NCBI GenBank assembly: GCA_003280225.1
Contig: QCFO01000022.1
Location: forward strand, 1-32,475
Origin: Prochlorococcus sp. AG-363-K07
Lineage (GTDB): Bacteria > Cyanobacteriota > Cyanobacteriia > PCC-6307 > Cyanobiaceae
Reading direction: 5' to 3'
DNA: 32,475 nt
The notes under the pieces are model-generated. The model was not told the DNA's origin and searched no databases. It saw nothing but the letters and a program-made list of their open reading frames with translations. Shown piece after piece: positions 26,398 to 32,475 of the stretch. The position numbers were made by a program, and so were the translations under genes. Numbering within the stretch: position 1 is the first letter of the stretch; every line of letters begins with the position of its first letter.

Positions 26398-27492
26398 TCA
26401 TAATTCGAGAGTTGAGAGAAGACGATCAATGTCACAGTGCTCCTCTACAAGTCGAAAAGCGTAAGTAGCTTTTACTGCCTCATGCAATCTGACATGACCA
26501 AATGCCTGTTCAATAACTTCAACAGTTGAAAGGGTGTCATGGTCAACCTTCAATAAAGGTACTTCCAATTCTTCGGCCCTACTAATCAATTGAGGGAGGG
26601 GTTCGCCAGCACCAGTAAGAATCAAGCATTGAGTAGAAGCCTCTAAAGCCGCTAACTGAATATCTGTTCTATCCGCACCTGTAACAACTGCCATATTGCG
26701 TCTTCTTCGAAAAAACTCCATTGCAGAATTAACATTCATCGCTCCAATGCTTAAAGTCTCGACCATCAATTCAAGACTCTCAGGGCAACAAAGAATCTTT
26801 GCTTCAAGACGCCTGACCAGCTCGCCTACGGTGACACTCCTTAACAAGGGAGATCGAGGCATTACTCCAAAAACAGAAAGTCCAAGCTTCTCCAATGAAG
26901 GCAGCACTGAATCAACTAAATCTTTAACTTCATCAGGATTAACAGCATTTAAAACAACACCAACCAAATTTTCTCCAAGTTGTTCTTTCGCCGCCAGAAG
27001 AGCTTCAACGCTACAGCTGTTCTCCCATAAATGAACAAGAATGACCTTTGCTTGAAGCGCCTTAGCTAACTGACCAAGGCTTAATCCATAAAGGAGCCCC
27101 TCGTGAAGACTTCCTGCTGCTTCAAGAATATTTAAACCTTCAAAAGAAGCACCAAGCTGTTCTTGCAACTCCTCAAATCCCTTACCTGCTTGCAAGTCAG
27201 AATTCAATAGTCTTTTATTAGCAGTAGAAGAAGTTGAAAGATCCAAAGAAGGAATCAACTGTTTCTCAGATAGGCCAAGTGTTTCTCCAACAAATCGAAC
27301 ATCGTCGTCAATCAAAGGGCTTTTAGAGGCCATACTGCCTTGTCCAATAGCATCCAATTCAAAACTGGTTGCCAAAGGCTTCCCAAAACGTATCTCTTTG
27401 CTTGCAACTATTAGCTGCCTAGCAAGGCCTAACACAAAAGCCGACTTTCCACTGAATGGCTCACATGAGCCAATCATTAAGGTGCTGCCCAT
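26398..27492 (-). CDS. BioD-like + DRTGG domain protein (Pta N-terminal-like)
   Basis: Resembles the N-terminal regulatory half of long phosphate acetyltransferases without the catalytic domain. A P-loop BioD-like domain comes first (MIGSCEPFSGKSAFVLGLARQL, P-loop near residues 11-17; ILEAAGSLHEGLLYG; VILVHLWENSCSVEALLAAK; GVVLNAVNPDEV), then a DRTGG-type domain (LEAKILCCPESLELMVETLSIGAM, VVTGADRTDIQLAALEASTQCLILTGAG). I start at the ATG at 27492 (364 residues); a GTG at 27504 with GGGAAG nearby would add four. Function is unknown; ligand sensing is plausible. It sits upstream of the SLOG gene and is divergent from the SDR gene. Confidence 0.8.
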   Translation of the reverse strand: MGSTLMIGSCEPFSGKSAFVLGLARQLIVASKEIRFGKPLATSFELDAIGQGSMASKSPLIDDDVRFVGETLGLSEKQLIPSLDLSTSSTANKRLLNSDLQAGKGFEELQEQLGASFEGLNILEAAGSLHEGLLYGLSLGQLAKALQAKVILVHLWENSCSVEALLAAKEQLGENLVGVVLNAVNPDEVKDLVDSVLPSLEKLGLSVFGVMPRSPLLRSVTVGELVRRLEAKILCCPESLELMVETLSIGAMNVNSAMEFFRRRRNMAVVTGADRTDIQLAALEASTQCLILTGAGEPLPQLISRAEELEVPLLKVDHDTLSTVEVIEQAFGHVRLHEAVKATYAFRLVEEHCDIDRLLSTLEL

Positions 27493-27648
27493 ACCAGCGA
27501 ACACTTCCCAAGAAAACTAATTAATTTTAGGCTCTTCAGATAGGTTCTTAAAGGCCGTCAAAACGCAGGTCTTAAAAGAATCAACATTTAGAAAAAATCA
27601 AAAGCCCAAACATCCAACTTTTCCGCTTAAGACTCTGATTTAACAGTT

Positions 27649-28428
27649 ATGGATAAGTTTCTCGAAATGACCTCTAAAACGAAGACAACCGACACAAGGC
27701 AAACCCTCTCAAATTCATGGAGTGAATGCTCTATTGGTATAACTGGCGCAAATGGTTCTCTTGGCAGAGCTCTAACACACCACTTTAGAAATAAAGGCGC
27801 TTTCATTATTGGAATTACCCACCGCTCTATAAACACCAAGCCAGATTCAGAGAAAGGTCCTCATGAATGGGTCAATTGGCAATGTGGTGAAGAGGAAAAA
27901 TTATCGGGCACACTAAAAAGAATTGACATTTTGATTCTTAATCACGGAATAAATCCAAAGGCTAGTCAATCTACTGACGATCTGAATAGAGCTCTTGAAA
28001 TAAATGCCCTAAGCATGTGGCGCCTAATAGAACAGTTTCATAATATTTCTTTAAAGAAAGCCCAAAACCCAATACCTAAAGAGGTCTGGGTCAATACCTC
28101 TGAAGCAGAGATACAACCTGCTCTCAGTCCTGGCTACGAAATAAGTAAAAAATTAATAGGTGAACTTGTCAGTATTCACAAGAACAACCTAAGCAAAGAA
28201 GAAAGAAAAAAAATAAAGATAAGAAAACTAATTTTAGGTCCATTCAAGTCTGAATTAAACCCAATAGGGATTATGAGTTCAAATTTTGTGGCTGATAAAA
28301 TAATCAAACAAGCTGATTTAGGCTTGGATTTAATTATCGTAACTCCAAATCCTCTAACATATTTAATAATGCCAATTGTCGAACTATCAAGATCATTTTA
28401 TTCTTCGCTTGTCAAGCTAATGTTTTAA
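27649..28428 (+). CDS. Short-chain dehydrogenase, stand-alone relative of sterol desaturase/SDR proteins
   Basis: A 259-residue SDR-type oxidoreductase. The NAD(P)-binding motif is GITGANGSLGRALTHHF near residues 30-46, ILILNHGIN stands for the usual NNAG, and YEISKKLIG holds the catalytic Tyr-x-x-x-Lys. The segments KEVWVNTSEAEIQPALSP, RKLILGPFKSELNPIGIMSS and IIVTPNPLTYLIMPI match, from memory, the dehydrogenase half of the bifunctional sterol desaturase/short-chain dehydrogenase proteins of other cyanobacteria. No desaturase part is present here. The hydrophobic C-terminus may touch the membrane. The substrate is unknown. The gene is divergent from the DRTGG gene and convergent with map. 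Confidence 0.85.
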   Translation: MDKFLEMTSKTKTTDTRQTLSNSWSECSIGITGANGSLGRALTHHFRNKGAFIIGITHRSINTKPDSEKGPHEWVNWQCGEEEKLSGTLKRIDILILNHGINPKASQSTDDLNRALEINALSMWRLIEQFHNISLKKAQNPIPKEVWVNTSEAEIQPALSPGYEISKKLIGELVSIHKNNLSKEERKKIKIRKLILGPFKSELNPIGIMSSNFVADKIIKQADLGLDLIIVTPNPLTYLIMPIVELSRSFYSSLVKLMF

Positions 28429-28450
28429 AAAGCAAATTTACAAATAATAT

Positions 28451-29290
28451 TCAATCTTCTCTATCTGTAAGAATCTCACATCCGTCTGCTGTTACTAAAA
28501 TAGTATGCTCCCATTGAGCAGATAAATTGCCATCCTGAGTAACTACAGTCCAGCCATCTCGCAATGTTCGACAGAACTTACTACCACCATTGATAATGGG
28601 TTCAATAGCAAGTGTCATTCCCGAACGCAAAGTCAAATTAGGCAATTCATTAGTTCGAAAATTAAATACAGAAGGCTCTTCATGCAGATTGCGACCTACA
28701 CCGTGGCCTGTATAATCTTCAACAACACTAAAGCCATTATCTATAACTAAATCCTCGATTGCACCTGCAATATCAAGAAGAGTATTATTTTCCTTTACTT
28801 GAGCCAATCCAGCCATTAAAGCCTCTTTAGCTACTCTACTTAGATCTAAGCATTCTTGTGAGACATTCCCAACATTAATAGTGATACAACTATCTCCGTG
28901 ATATCCCTCAAAATATGCACCTGTATCAACTTTCAAAAGGTCACCTTCTTTAATTACTCTCTTTGGACTAGGAATGCCATGAACAACTTCATTATTGATA
29001 CTTGCACAAATACTTGACGGAAATCCTTGATATCCCTTGAAACTTGGAATTGCCCCCATTTCCTTTATCCGTCGCTCCGCAAAAAGATCAAGATCACCTG
29101 TTGTCATTCCTGGCTGAACCATCAGGTTTATCTCACGCAAAACTGTTGCAACAATCTTGCTCGCTTTTCTCATTATTTCTATTTCCCTCGCAGATTTAAT
29201 CTCTACACCTCGTCTCTGGTGAATGCGGGGCCCATCATTCTTTTGAGTTGAAAGCGAATTAGAAGCGAGAAGATCGGCGAAGAGATTCAT
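28451..29290 (-). CDS. map: Methionine aminopeptidase, type I
   Basis: Removes the initiator methionine from new proteins in the cytoplasm, using two metal ions. The 279-residue protein has the pita-bread fold signatures with the five ligands in context: [21 protein letters not shown] (two Asp), [17 protein letters not shown] (His), LAIEPIING (Glu) and QWEHTILVT (Glu). About 30 residues precede the catalytic domain ([22 protein letters not shown]), a short extension. The ATG is at 29290. It is convergent with the SDR gene, 22 bases apart, and divergent from rplS across a 398-base gap that starts with a strong hairpin. Confidence 0.96.
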   Translation of the reverse strand: MNLFADLLASNSLSTQKNDGPRIHQRRGVEIKSAREIEIMRKASKIVATVLREINLMVQPGMTTGDLDLFAERRIKEMGAIPSFKGYQGFPSSICASINNEVVHGIPSPKRVIKEGDLLKVDTGAYFEGYHGDSCITINVGNVSQECLDLSRVAKEALMAGLAQVKENNTLLDIAGAIEDLVIDNGFSVVEDYTGHGVGRNLHEEPSVFNFRTNELPNLTLRSGMTLAIEPIINGGSKFCRTLRDGWTVVTQDGNLSAQWEHTILVTADGCEILTDRED

Positions 29291-29324
29291 AATGCCGAAA
29301 AATAGACGTCTTTTAAAGCTATTT

Positions 29325-29357
29325 AAGAGAGTTTCTGCCCTTTAGAGAAACTCTCTT
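29325..29357. promoter_or_regulatory. Perfect 12-pair hairpin upstream of map
   Basis: AAGAGAGTTTCT (29325-29336) and AGAAACTCTCTT (29346-29357) pair fully across a nine-base loop, 35 bases before the map start. No T-run follows on either strand, so intrinsic termination is doubtful. It may lie in the map leader. The rest of 29358-29688 is AT-rich with no convincing gene; ATTGATG/CATCAAT at 29554-29595 is a second inverted repeat in what is probably the rplS leader. Confidence 0.4.
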
Positions 29358-29688
29358 GGATTATCTCCTAAATGATTAACTTGCTGTAACTTCTTTCTAT
29401 CAGACCAAGAAATAAAAAAATCTCAAAATATTAACAGTCGTTACCCCCATCAAAAAAAGCATTCTTTCCCATTCAATAAAATCTAAAGAAACTCTAAATA
29501 CATGATCTTTCATCCCAAATCTATCTAAAAGGCAAATAAGCCTGAATTAAAATATTGATGCATCAGGATCAGCATTGTGATATGCAGCCATCAATGCGTC
29601 ACATTGAAACTTCAAGTGTGGGTGGATTTCCCAAGATTGAGAAACGAACGGTTAGAATTTTAGTTTGGGCATTTATTCCGGAGCTGGG

Positions 29689-30183
29689 ATGGCAGCTGAA
29701 TCGAAAGACACCACAAACGTTATCGAGGAATCAGATAAAGAAACCTCAACCAAACCTTCTCAGACAGAGGGGATCGAGTCCAAAACAAAAGACAAAGTTC
29801 CTAAAGACAAGGCCAAAGCCGCCGCTCTTAAGGGGTTTGATTTAGTACGTGAATTTGAGAAGGCACAGCTAAAAGCCAACCTTCCTGACATTTATGTAGG
29901 AGATACAGTACGTGTTGGAGTTCGAATAAGTGAGGGCAACAAAGAACGTGTTCAGCCCTATGAAGGTGTTGTAATTGCTAAGCGTCATGGAGGCCTCAAT
30001 GAGACCATTACTGTTCGACGAATATTTCAGGGGATCGGGGTTGAACGAATCTTCATGCTTCATAGCCCCCAAGTTGCTTCCGTAAAGGTTGAACGCCGCG
30101 GTAAAGTGAGAAGAGCGAAGCTTTTCTATCTGCGAGAACGGGTCGGCAAAGCCACCCGCGTGAAGCAGCGCTTCGACCGCTGA
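29689..30183 (+). CDS. rplS: 50S ribosomal protein L19
   Basis: A large-subunit protein at the 30S-50S interface. From the ATG at 29689 it is 164 residues: an extra Lys/Glu/Thr/Ser-rich tail of about 50 residues, then the standard L19 core ([96 protein letters not shown]). GGAG at 29680-29683, five bases upstream, supports this ATG over the upstream TTG at 29665. Bacterial L19 is usually about 115-120 residues, so the tail is an addition. tRNA-Trp begins 63 bases downstream on the same strand. Confidence 0.97.
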   Translation: MAAESKDTTNVIEESDKETSTKPSQTEGIESKTKDKVPKDKAKAAALKGFDLVREFEKAQLKANLPDIYVGDTVRVGVRISEGNKERVQPYEGVVIAKRHGGLNETITVRRIFQGIGVERIFMLHSPQVASVKVERRGKVRRAKLFYLRERVGKATRVKQRFDR

Positions 30184-30246
30184 GGTTTCGGCCTCCGTTC
30201 AAACCAAACACCGTCGGTCCAACGATGGTCCAAGGGTATTTCTACT

Positions 30247-30319
30247 GCGCCGTTAGTTCAGTTGGTAGAACGCAGGTCTCCAAAACCTGATGTCGGGGGT
30301 TCGAGTCCTCCACGGCGCG
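30247..30319 (+). tRNA. tRNA-Trp (CCA)
   Basis: A 73-base cloverleaf: acceptor arms GCGCCGT and ACGGCGC pair fully, the anticodon CCA is at 30280-30282 in loop CTCCAAA, and the T-arm reads GGGGGTTCGAGTCCTCC. The discriminator is G, and the 3' CCA end is not encoded. It lies between rplS and a 62-codon gene on the same strand. Confidence 0.97.
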
Positions 30320-30355
30320 TCCGATGTCCCTTCTTGCAGTTTCCTAGTTTTGAGA

Positions 30356-30544
30356 ATGGAGTTAGATCTTCAACCTGGTGATGTCGTTAAGGTACTCGAA
30401 TCTGCCGCTCTAGGGTGGGTTCGAGCACGCGTCATTCGCGTTAAGTCTGGCGGTCGTGTGGTCGTGCAAAGCGATCAAGGCCGTGAATTTACAGCTCGAG
30501 GTAATCAGGTTCGGCTAATTGAACCAGCAGGTTTCCGACCATAA
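30356..30544 (+). CDS. Small conserved SH3-like protein, 62 residues
   Basis: A short protein from the ATG at 30356: MELDLQPGDVVKVLESAALG, then WVRARVIRVKSGGRVVVQSD and FTARGNQVRLIEP. The alternation of short beta strands and tight turns resembles a small SH3-like or KOW-like barrel, which often binds nucleic acid or protein (inference). The open frame runs 22 codons upstream into tRNA-Trp, but that part is not coding. I recall a protein of this size after tRNA-Trp in other marine picocyanobacteria, but no named function. A hairpin at 30552-30578 follows the stop. Confidence 0.8.
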   Translation: MELDLQPGDVVKVLESAALGWVRARVIRVKSGGRVVVQSDQGREFTARGNQVRLIEPAGFRP

Positions 30545-30551
30545 ATAAAGA

Positions 30552-30578
30552 AAAAATCTTTATCTTTCAAAGATTTTT
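30552..30578 (+). terminator. Hairpin terminator after the 62-residue gene
   Basis: AAAAATCTTT (30552-30561) and AAAGATTTTT (30569-30578) form a ten-pair stem, ending in T residues, eight bases after the stop codon. The stem is AT-rich, so its strength is uncertain. Confidence 0.55.
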
Positions 30579-30632
30579 CCCCAAGCTCATTCCTAATAGA
30601 TATTGGGAATCATTGTGTCAATCTCTTATTGA

Positions 30633-30725
30633 TTGATCCCCTTCCAAGGGAATCAACTTAACTACCAAGCTCCATTGCTATCACCAGAAGGGGCCAAGCC
30701 TGATCTAAGAAATTTCAGGCTTTTT
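30633..30725 (+). ncRNA. Candidate small RNA ending at an intrinsic terminator
   Basis: In the 351-base gap 30545-30895, an 11-pair stem with one mismatch (30633-30643 with 30646-30656) is followed by a textbook terminator: AAGCCTGA (30696-30703) and TCAGGCTT (30715-30722) with five T at 30721-30725. Because the upstream gene already has a hairpin at 30552-30578, the second terminator suggests a separate short transcript from about 30590-30630 to 30725. It may instead be a back-up terminator. No ORF of note lies here. The start of the transcript cannot be seen. Confidence 0.4.
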
Positions 30726-30895
30726 GGATTAAGCCAAAAATCCTCTCCCAACAGAAAAAGCCGTGAGCTAAATTCAAAATTCCACAAACATCACTTTCTG
30801 AGTTGACGAGATGGCATTAAGGGGTTGATACTTTCTTGGTCGCATATGCGACGAACATCAGCCAAAATCATCCAGTCCTGCAAAGGGCTAAAACT

Positions 30896-30969
30896 GGGAC
30901 CGTAGTTCAACTGGTTAGAGCACCGCCCTGTCACGGCGGAAGTTGCGGGTTCGAATCCCGTCGGTCCCG
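30896..30969 (+). tRNA. tRNA-Asp (GTC)
   Basis: A 74-base cloverleaf: acceptor GGGACCG pairs with CGGTCCC, the anticodon arm CCGCC/GGCGG frames anticodon GTC at 30930-30932, and the T-arm is GCGGGTTCGAATCCCGT. The discriminator is G, and CCA is not encoded. gltX starts 18 bases downstream and may be read from the same transcript. A perfect 14-base palindrome, GTCGCATATGCGAC, lies upstream at 30839-30852. Confidence 0.97.
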
Positions 30970-30987
30970 TATCTATTACAAAAAACC

Positions 30988-32418
30988 ATGACTGTGAGAG
31001 TAAGGCTGGCCCCTAGTCCCACAGGCACATTACATATAGGAACAGCACGAACAGCTCTTTTTAACTGGCTTTTCGCTAATCGAAAAGATGGGAAATTCCT
31101 TTTACGCATAGAAGATACTGATAAAGAAAGATCAAAACCTGAATTCACTGAAAATATCCTGGAAGGACTTGAATGGCTTGGTCTGAACTGGACTGAGAGT
31201 CCAGTTATTCAAAGTAAACGCATTGAAGCCCATAAATCTGCAATTCAGTCTCTACTTCAGAAAGGTCTTGCCTACCGCTGCTATGTCAGCGACTTAGAGC
31301 TTGATTCAATGCGAGAAAATCTCAAAAAACAAGGTAAAGCCCCTCGCTATGACAACCGACATAGAGACCTCACTCCAGAGCAAGAAAAAGTATTTATTGC
31401 AGAAGGGAAACAAGCAGTTATCAGATTTCGCATTGATGACAACACTTCAATTCAGTGGAAGGATCTAGTTCGAGGAGAAATGAAATGGCTTGGAGCAGAT
31501 CTCGGTGGAGATATGGTGATAGCCCGCCGTTCACCCTCAAATGAAATAGGCGATCCCCTCTACAACTTAGTAGTGGTAGTAGATGACAGTTATATGAAAA
31601 TCACTCATGTGATCAGAGGTGAGGATCATTTAGCAAATACAGCCAAGCAAATTCTTCTCTATCAAGCCCTGGCGCTCTCAATCCCAACTTTTGCTCATAC
31701 CCCTTTAATTCTCAATCCAGAAGGGAGGAAGTTATCTAAACGAGATGGCGTTACATCTATAAGTGATTTCAAGGACATGGGGTATACCCCTGAAGCTCTT
31801 GCAAATTACATGACTTTGCTTGGGTGGTCGGTTCCTGAAGGAATGGATGAAAGATTTACTATTGATGAAGCGGCTGCAAAGTTTGACTTTGATCGAGTTA
31901 ATAAAGCTGGCGCAAAATTCGACTGGGATAAATTAAATTGGCTAAATTCTCAAGTACTTCATAGTTGGTCTTCAGAACAATTATTGAAGGTACTAGAACC
32001 TCTTTGGTTAAGAGAAGGATGGAAGGCTCCTAATAATGAATGGGGACTTGATCTTGCAGAACTTATAGGGCCATCACTTACTTTGCTAAACGATTCTATT
32101 GAACAAAGCCGTCCATTCTTTGAAGAGCCAACTTTAGAAGCTGATGGGAAACATCAACTACAAAGTGAAGGTGCACTCAAAGCCATTAAATATCTTGCCG
32201 AAGAGCTAAAAAGAGATTCATGGGACGGTAAAGATATGTTTTACGCCAAGAATCTGGTTTCTAAAAGCGCTGATTTAGCAGAAGTAAAAAAAGGTTTAGT
32301 TATGAAAAGCCTTAGGGCAGCTTTACTTGGCCGATTGAATGGGCCTGATTTAATGACTACTTGGAGCCTATTAGCTCGAATCGGACAAGATCTCAACCGA
32401 ATCAACAGGTGTCTCTAG
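30988..32418 (+). CDS. gltX: Glutamyl-tRNA synthetase
   Basis: Charges tRNA-Glu; in cyanobacteria Glu-tRNA feeds protein synthesis and also 5-aminolevulinate formation upstream of hemL. The class I signatures are [23 protein letters not shown] (HIGH-type motif HIGT) and LSKRDGVTS (KMSKS-type) near residue 250. Other conserved parts are [11 protein letters not shown] and [15 protein letters not shown], and the anticodon-binding half fills the C-terminus. The product is 476 residues from the ATG at 30988. The longer open frame that begins at 30943 lies inside tRNA-Asp and is not real. It is complete, and the stop at 32416-32418 lies 57 bases before the window edge. Confidence 0.97.
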   Translation: MTVRVRLAPSPTGTLHIGTARTALFNWLFANRKDGKFLLRIEDTDKERSKPEFTENILEGLEWLGLNWTESPVIQSKRIEAHKSAIQSLLQKGLAYRCYVSDLELDSMRENLKKQGKAPRYDNRHRDLTPEQEKVFIAEGKQAVIRFRIDDNTSIQWKDLVRGEMKWLGADLGGDMVIARRSPSNEIGDPLYNLVVVVDDSYMKITHVIRGEDHLANTAKQILLYQALALSIPTFAHTPLILNPEGRKLSKRDGVTSISDFKDMGYTPEALANYMTLLGWSVPEGMDERFTIDEAAAKFDFDRVNKAGAKFDWDKLNWLNSQVLHSWSSEQLLKVLEPLWLREGWKAPNNEWGLDLAELIGPSLTLLNDSIEQSRPFFEEPTLEADGKHQLQSEGALKAIKYLAEELKRDSWDGKDMFYAKNLVSKSADLAEVKKGLVMKSLRAALLGRLNGPDLMTTWSLLARIGQDLNRINRCL

Positions 32419-32475
32419 AGAATCAACATTTACTTCATCTTTAACCAATAAACCTAGGGCTTTCCCTAATGGTTG
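32371..32475 (-). CDS. Possible 3' end of a minus-strand gene, cut by window edge
   Basis: On the minus strand one frame is open from the window edge to a TAA at 32371-32373, giving 34 residues ([20 protein letters not shown]...). The other two minus frames stop within 35 bases of the edge. The peptide looks hydrophilic and protein-like, but it overlaps the end of gltX by 48 bases, which is long for a convergent pair. The imperfect inverted repeat AACCTAGGG/CCCTAATGGTT at 32450-32474 could instead be a gltX terminator. No family can be named. Confidence 0.3.
   Translation of the reverse strand, partial: QPLGKALGLLVKDEVNVDSLETPVDSVEILSDSS

Noticed and set aside
29555-29845. ORF of 96 codons overlapping rplS
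   Set aside because: Its second half is the rplS tail read in another frame, and the first half shows no protein features.
30943-30987. Extended N-terminus of gltX
   Set aside because: These bases lie inside tRNA-Asp and its spacer. The ATG at 30988 gives the exact synthetase N-terminus.

Overview
The window looks like a core-genome stretch of a marine picocyanobacterium, most likely a low-light-type Prochlorococcus (inference). The reasons are an AT-rich sequence with very short intergenic gaps, cyanobacterial families of unknown function (DUF2854, TPR-DUF3153, a prohibitin-like SPFH protein), a primary sigma factor with a lysine-rich N-terminus, chlorophyll and tetrapyrrole genes, and local gene order (for example rplS, tRNA-Trp, a 62-residue protein, tRNA-Asp, gltX) that I remember from that group. 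No insertion sequence, prophage, CRISPR array or rRNA gene was seen.

Layout. 1-6762: end of purA, a PfkB sugar/nucleoside kinase, the minus-strand pair cobK-cutA, ssb, a small coiled-coil protein, a DUF2854 membrane protein, argB and a TPR-DUF3153 fusion. 6790-9075: priA on the minus strand. 9076-9464: a gene-free, GC-richer, hairpin-rich stretch that may encode a structured RNA. 9465-12037: rpoD and hemC, ended by a long two-way terminator facing ppa. 12143-14305: ppa and an M32 carboxypeptidase on the minus strand. 14479-17968: a plus-strand block of yjbQ, a pterin dehydratase, a COG0523 GTPase with a 17-histidine tract, and the iron permease futB. 18023-21506: a minus-strand block of a UPF0104 membrane protein, larC, an unrecognised basic protein and a small secreted protein. 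21564-24069: xth and hemL. 24173-28428: a prohibitin-like protein, a likely 48-residue small protein, yajQ, a SLOG/DprA-like protein, a BioD-like/DRTGG protein and a standalone SDR. 28451-32418: map, rplS, tRNA-Trp, a 62-residue SH3-like protein, tRNA-Asp and gltX. The last bases may hold the end of a minus-strand gene.

How the genes work together. Three genes serve tetrapyrrole synthesis: hemL makes 5-aminolevulinate, hemC makes hydroxymethylbilane, and cobK acts on the cobalamin branch. argB, purA, ppa, map, rplS, gltX, the tRNAs, rpoD, priA, ssb and xth are housekeeping genes for metabolism, translation, transcription and DNA repair. Metal handling recurs in cutA, the His-rich COG0523 GTPase, futB and larC. 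The most unusual spots are the (CATCAC)n histidine tract in the GTPase that overlaps futB, a larC with no other lar genes nearby, a stand-alone SDR matching the C-terminal half of a two-domain enzyme, and several intergenic stretches with strong secondary structure but no convincing ORF.
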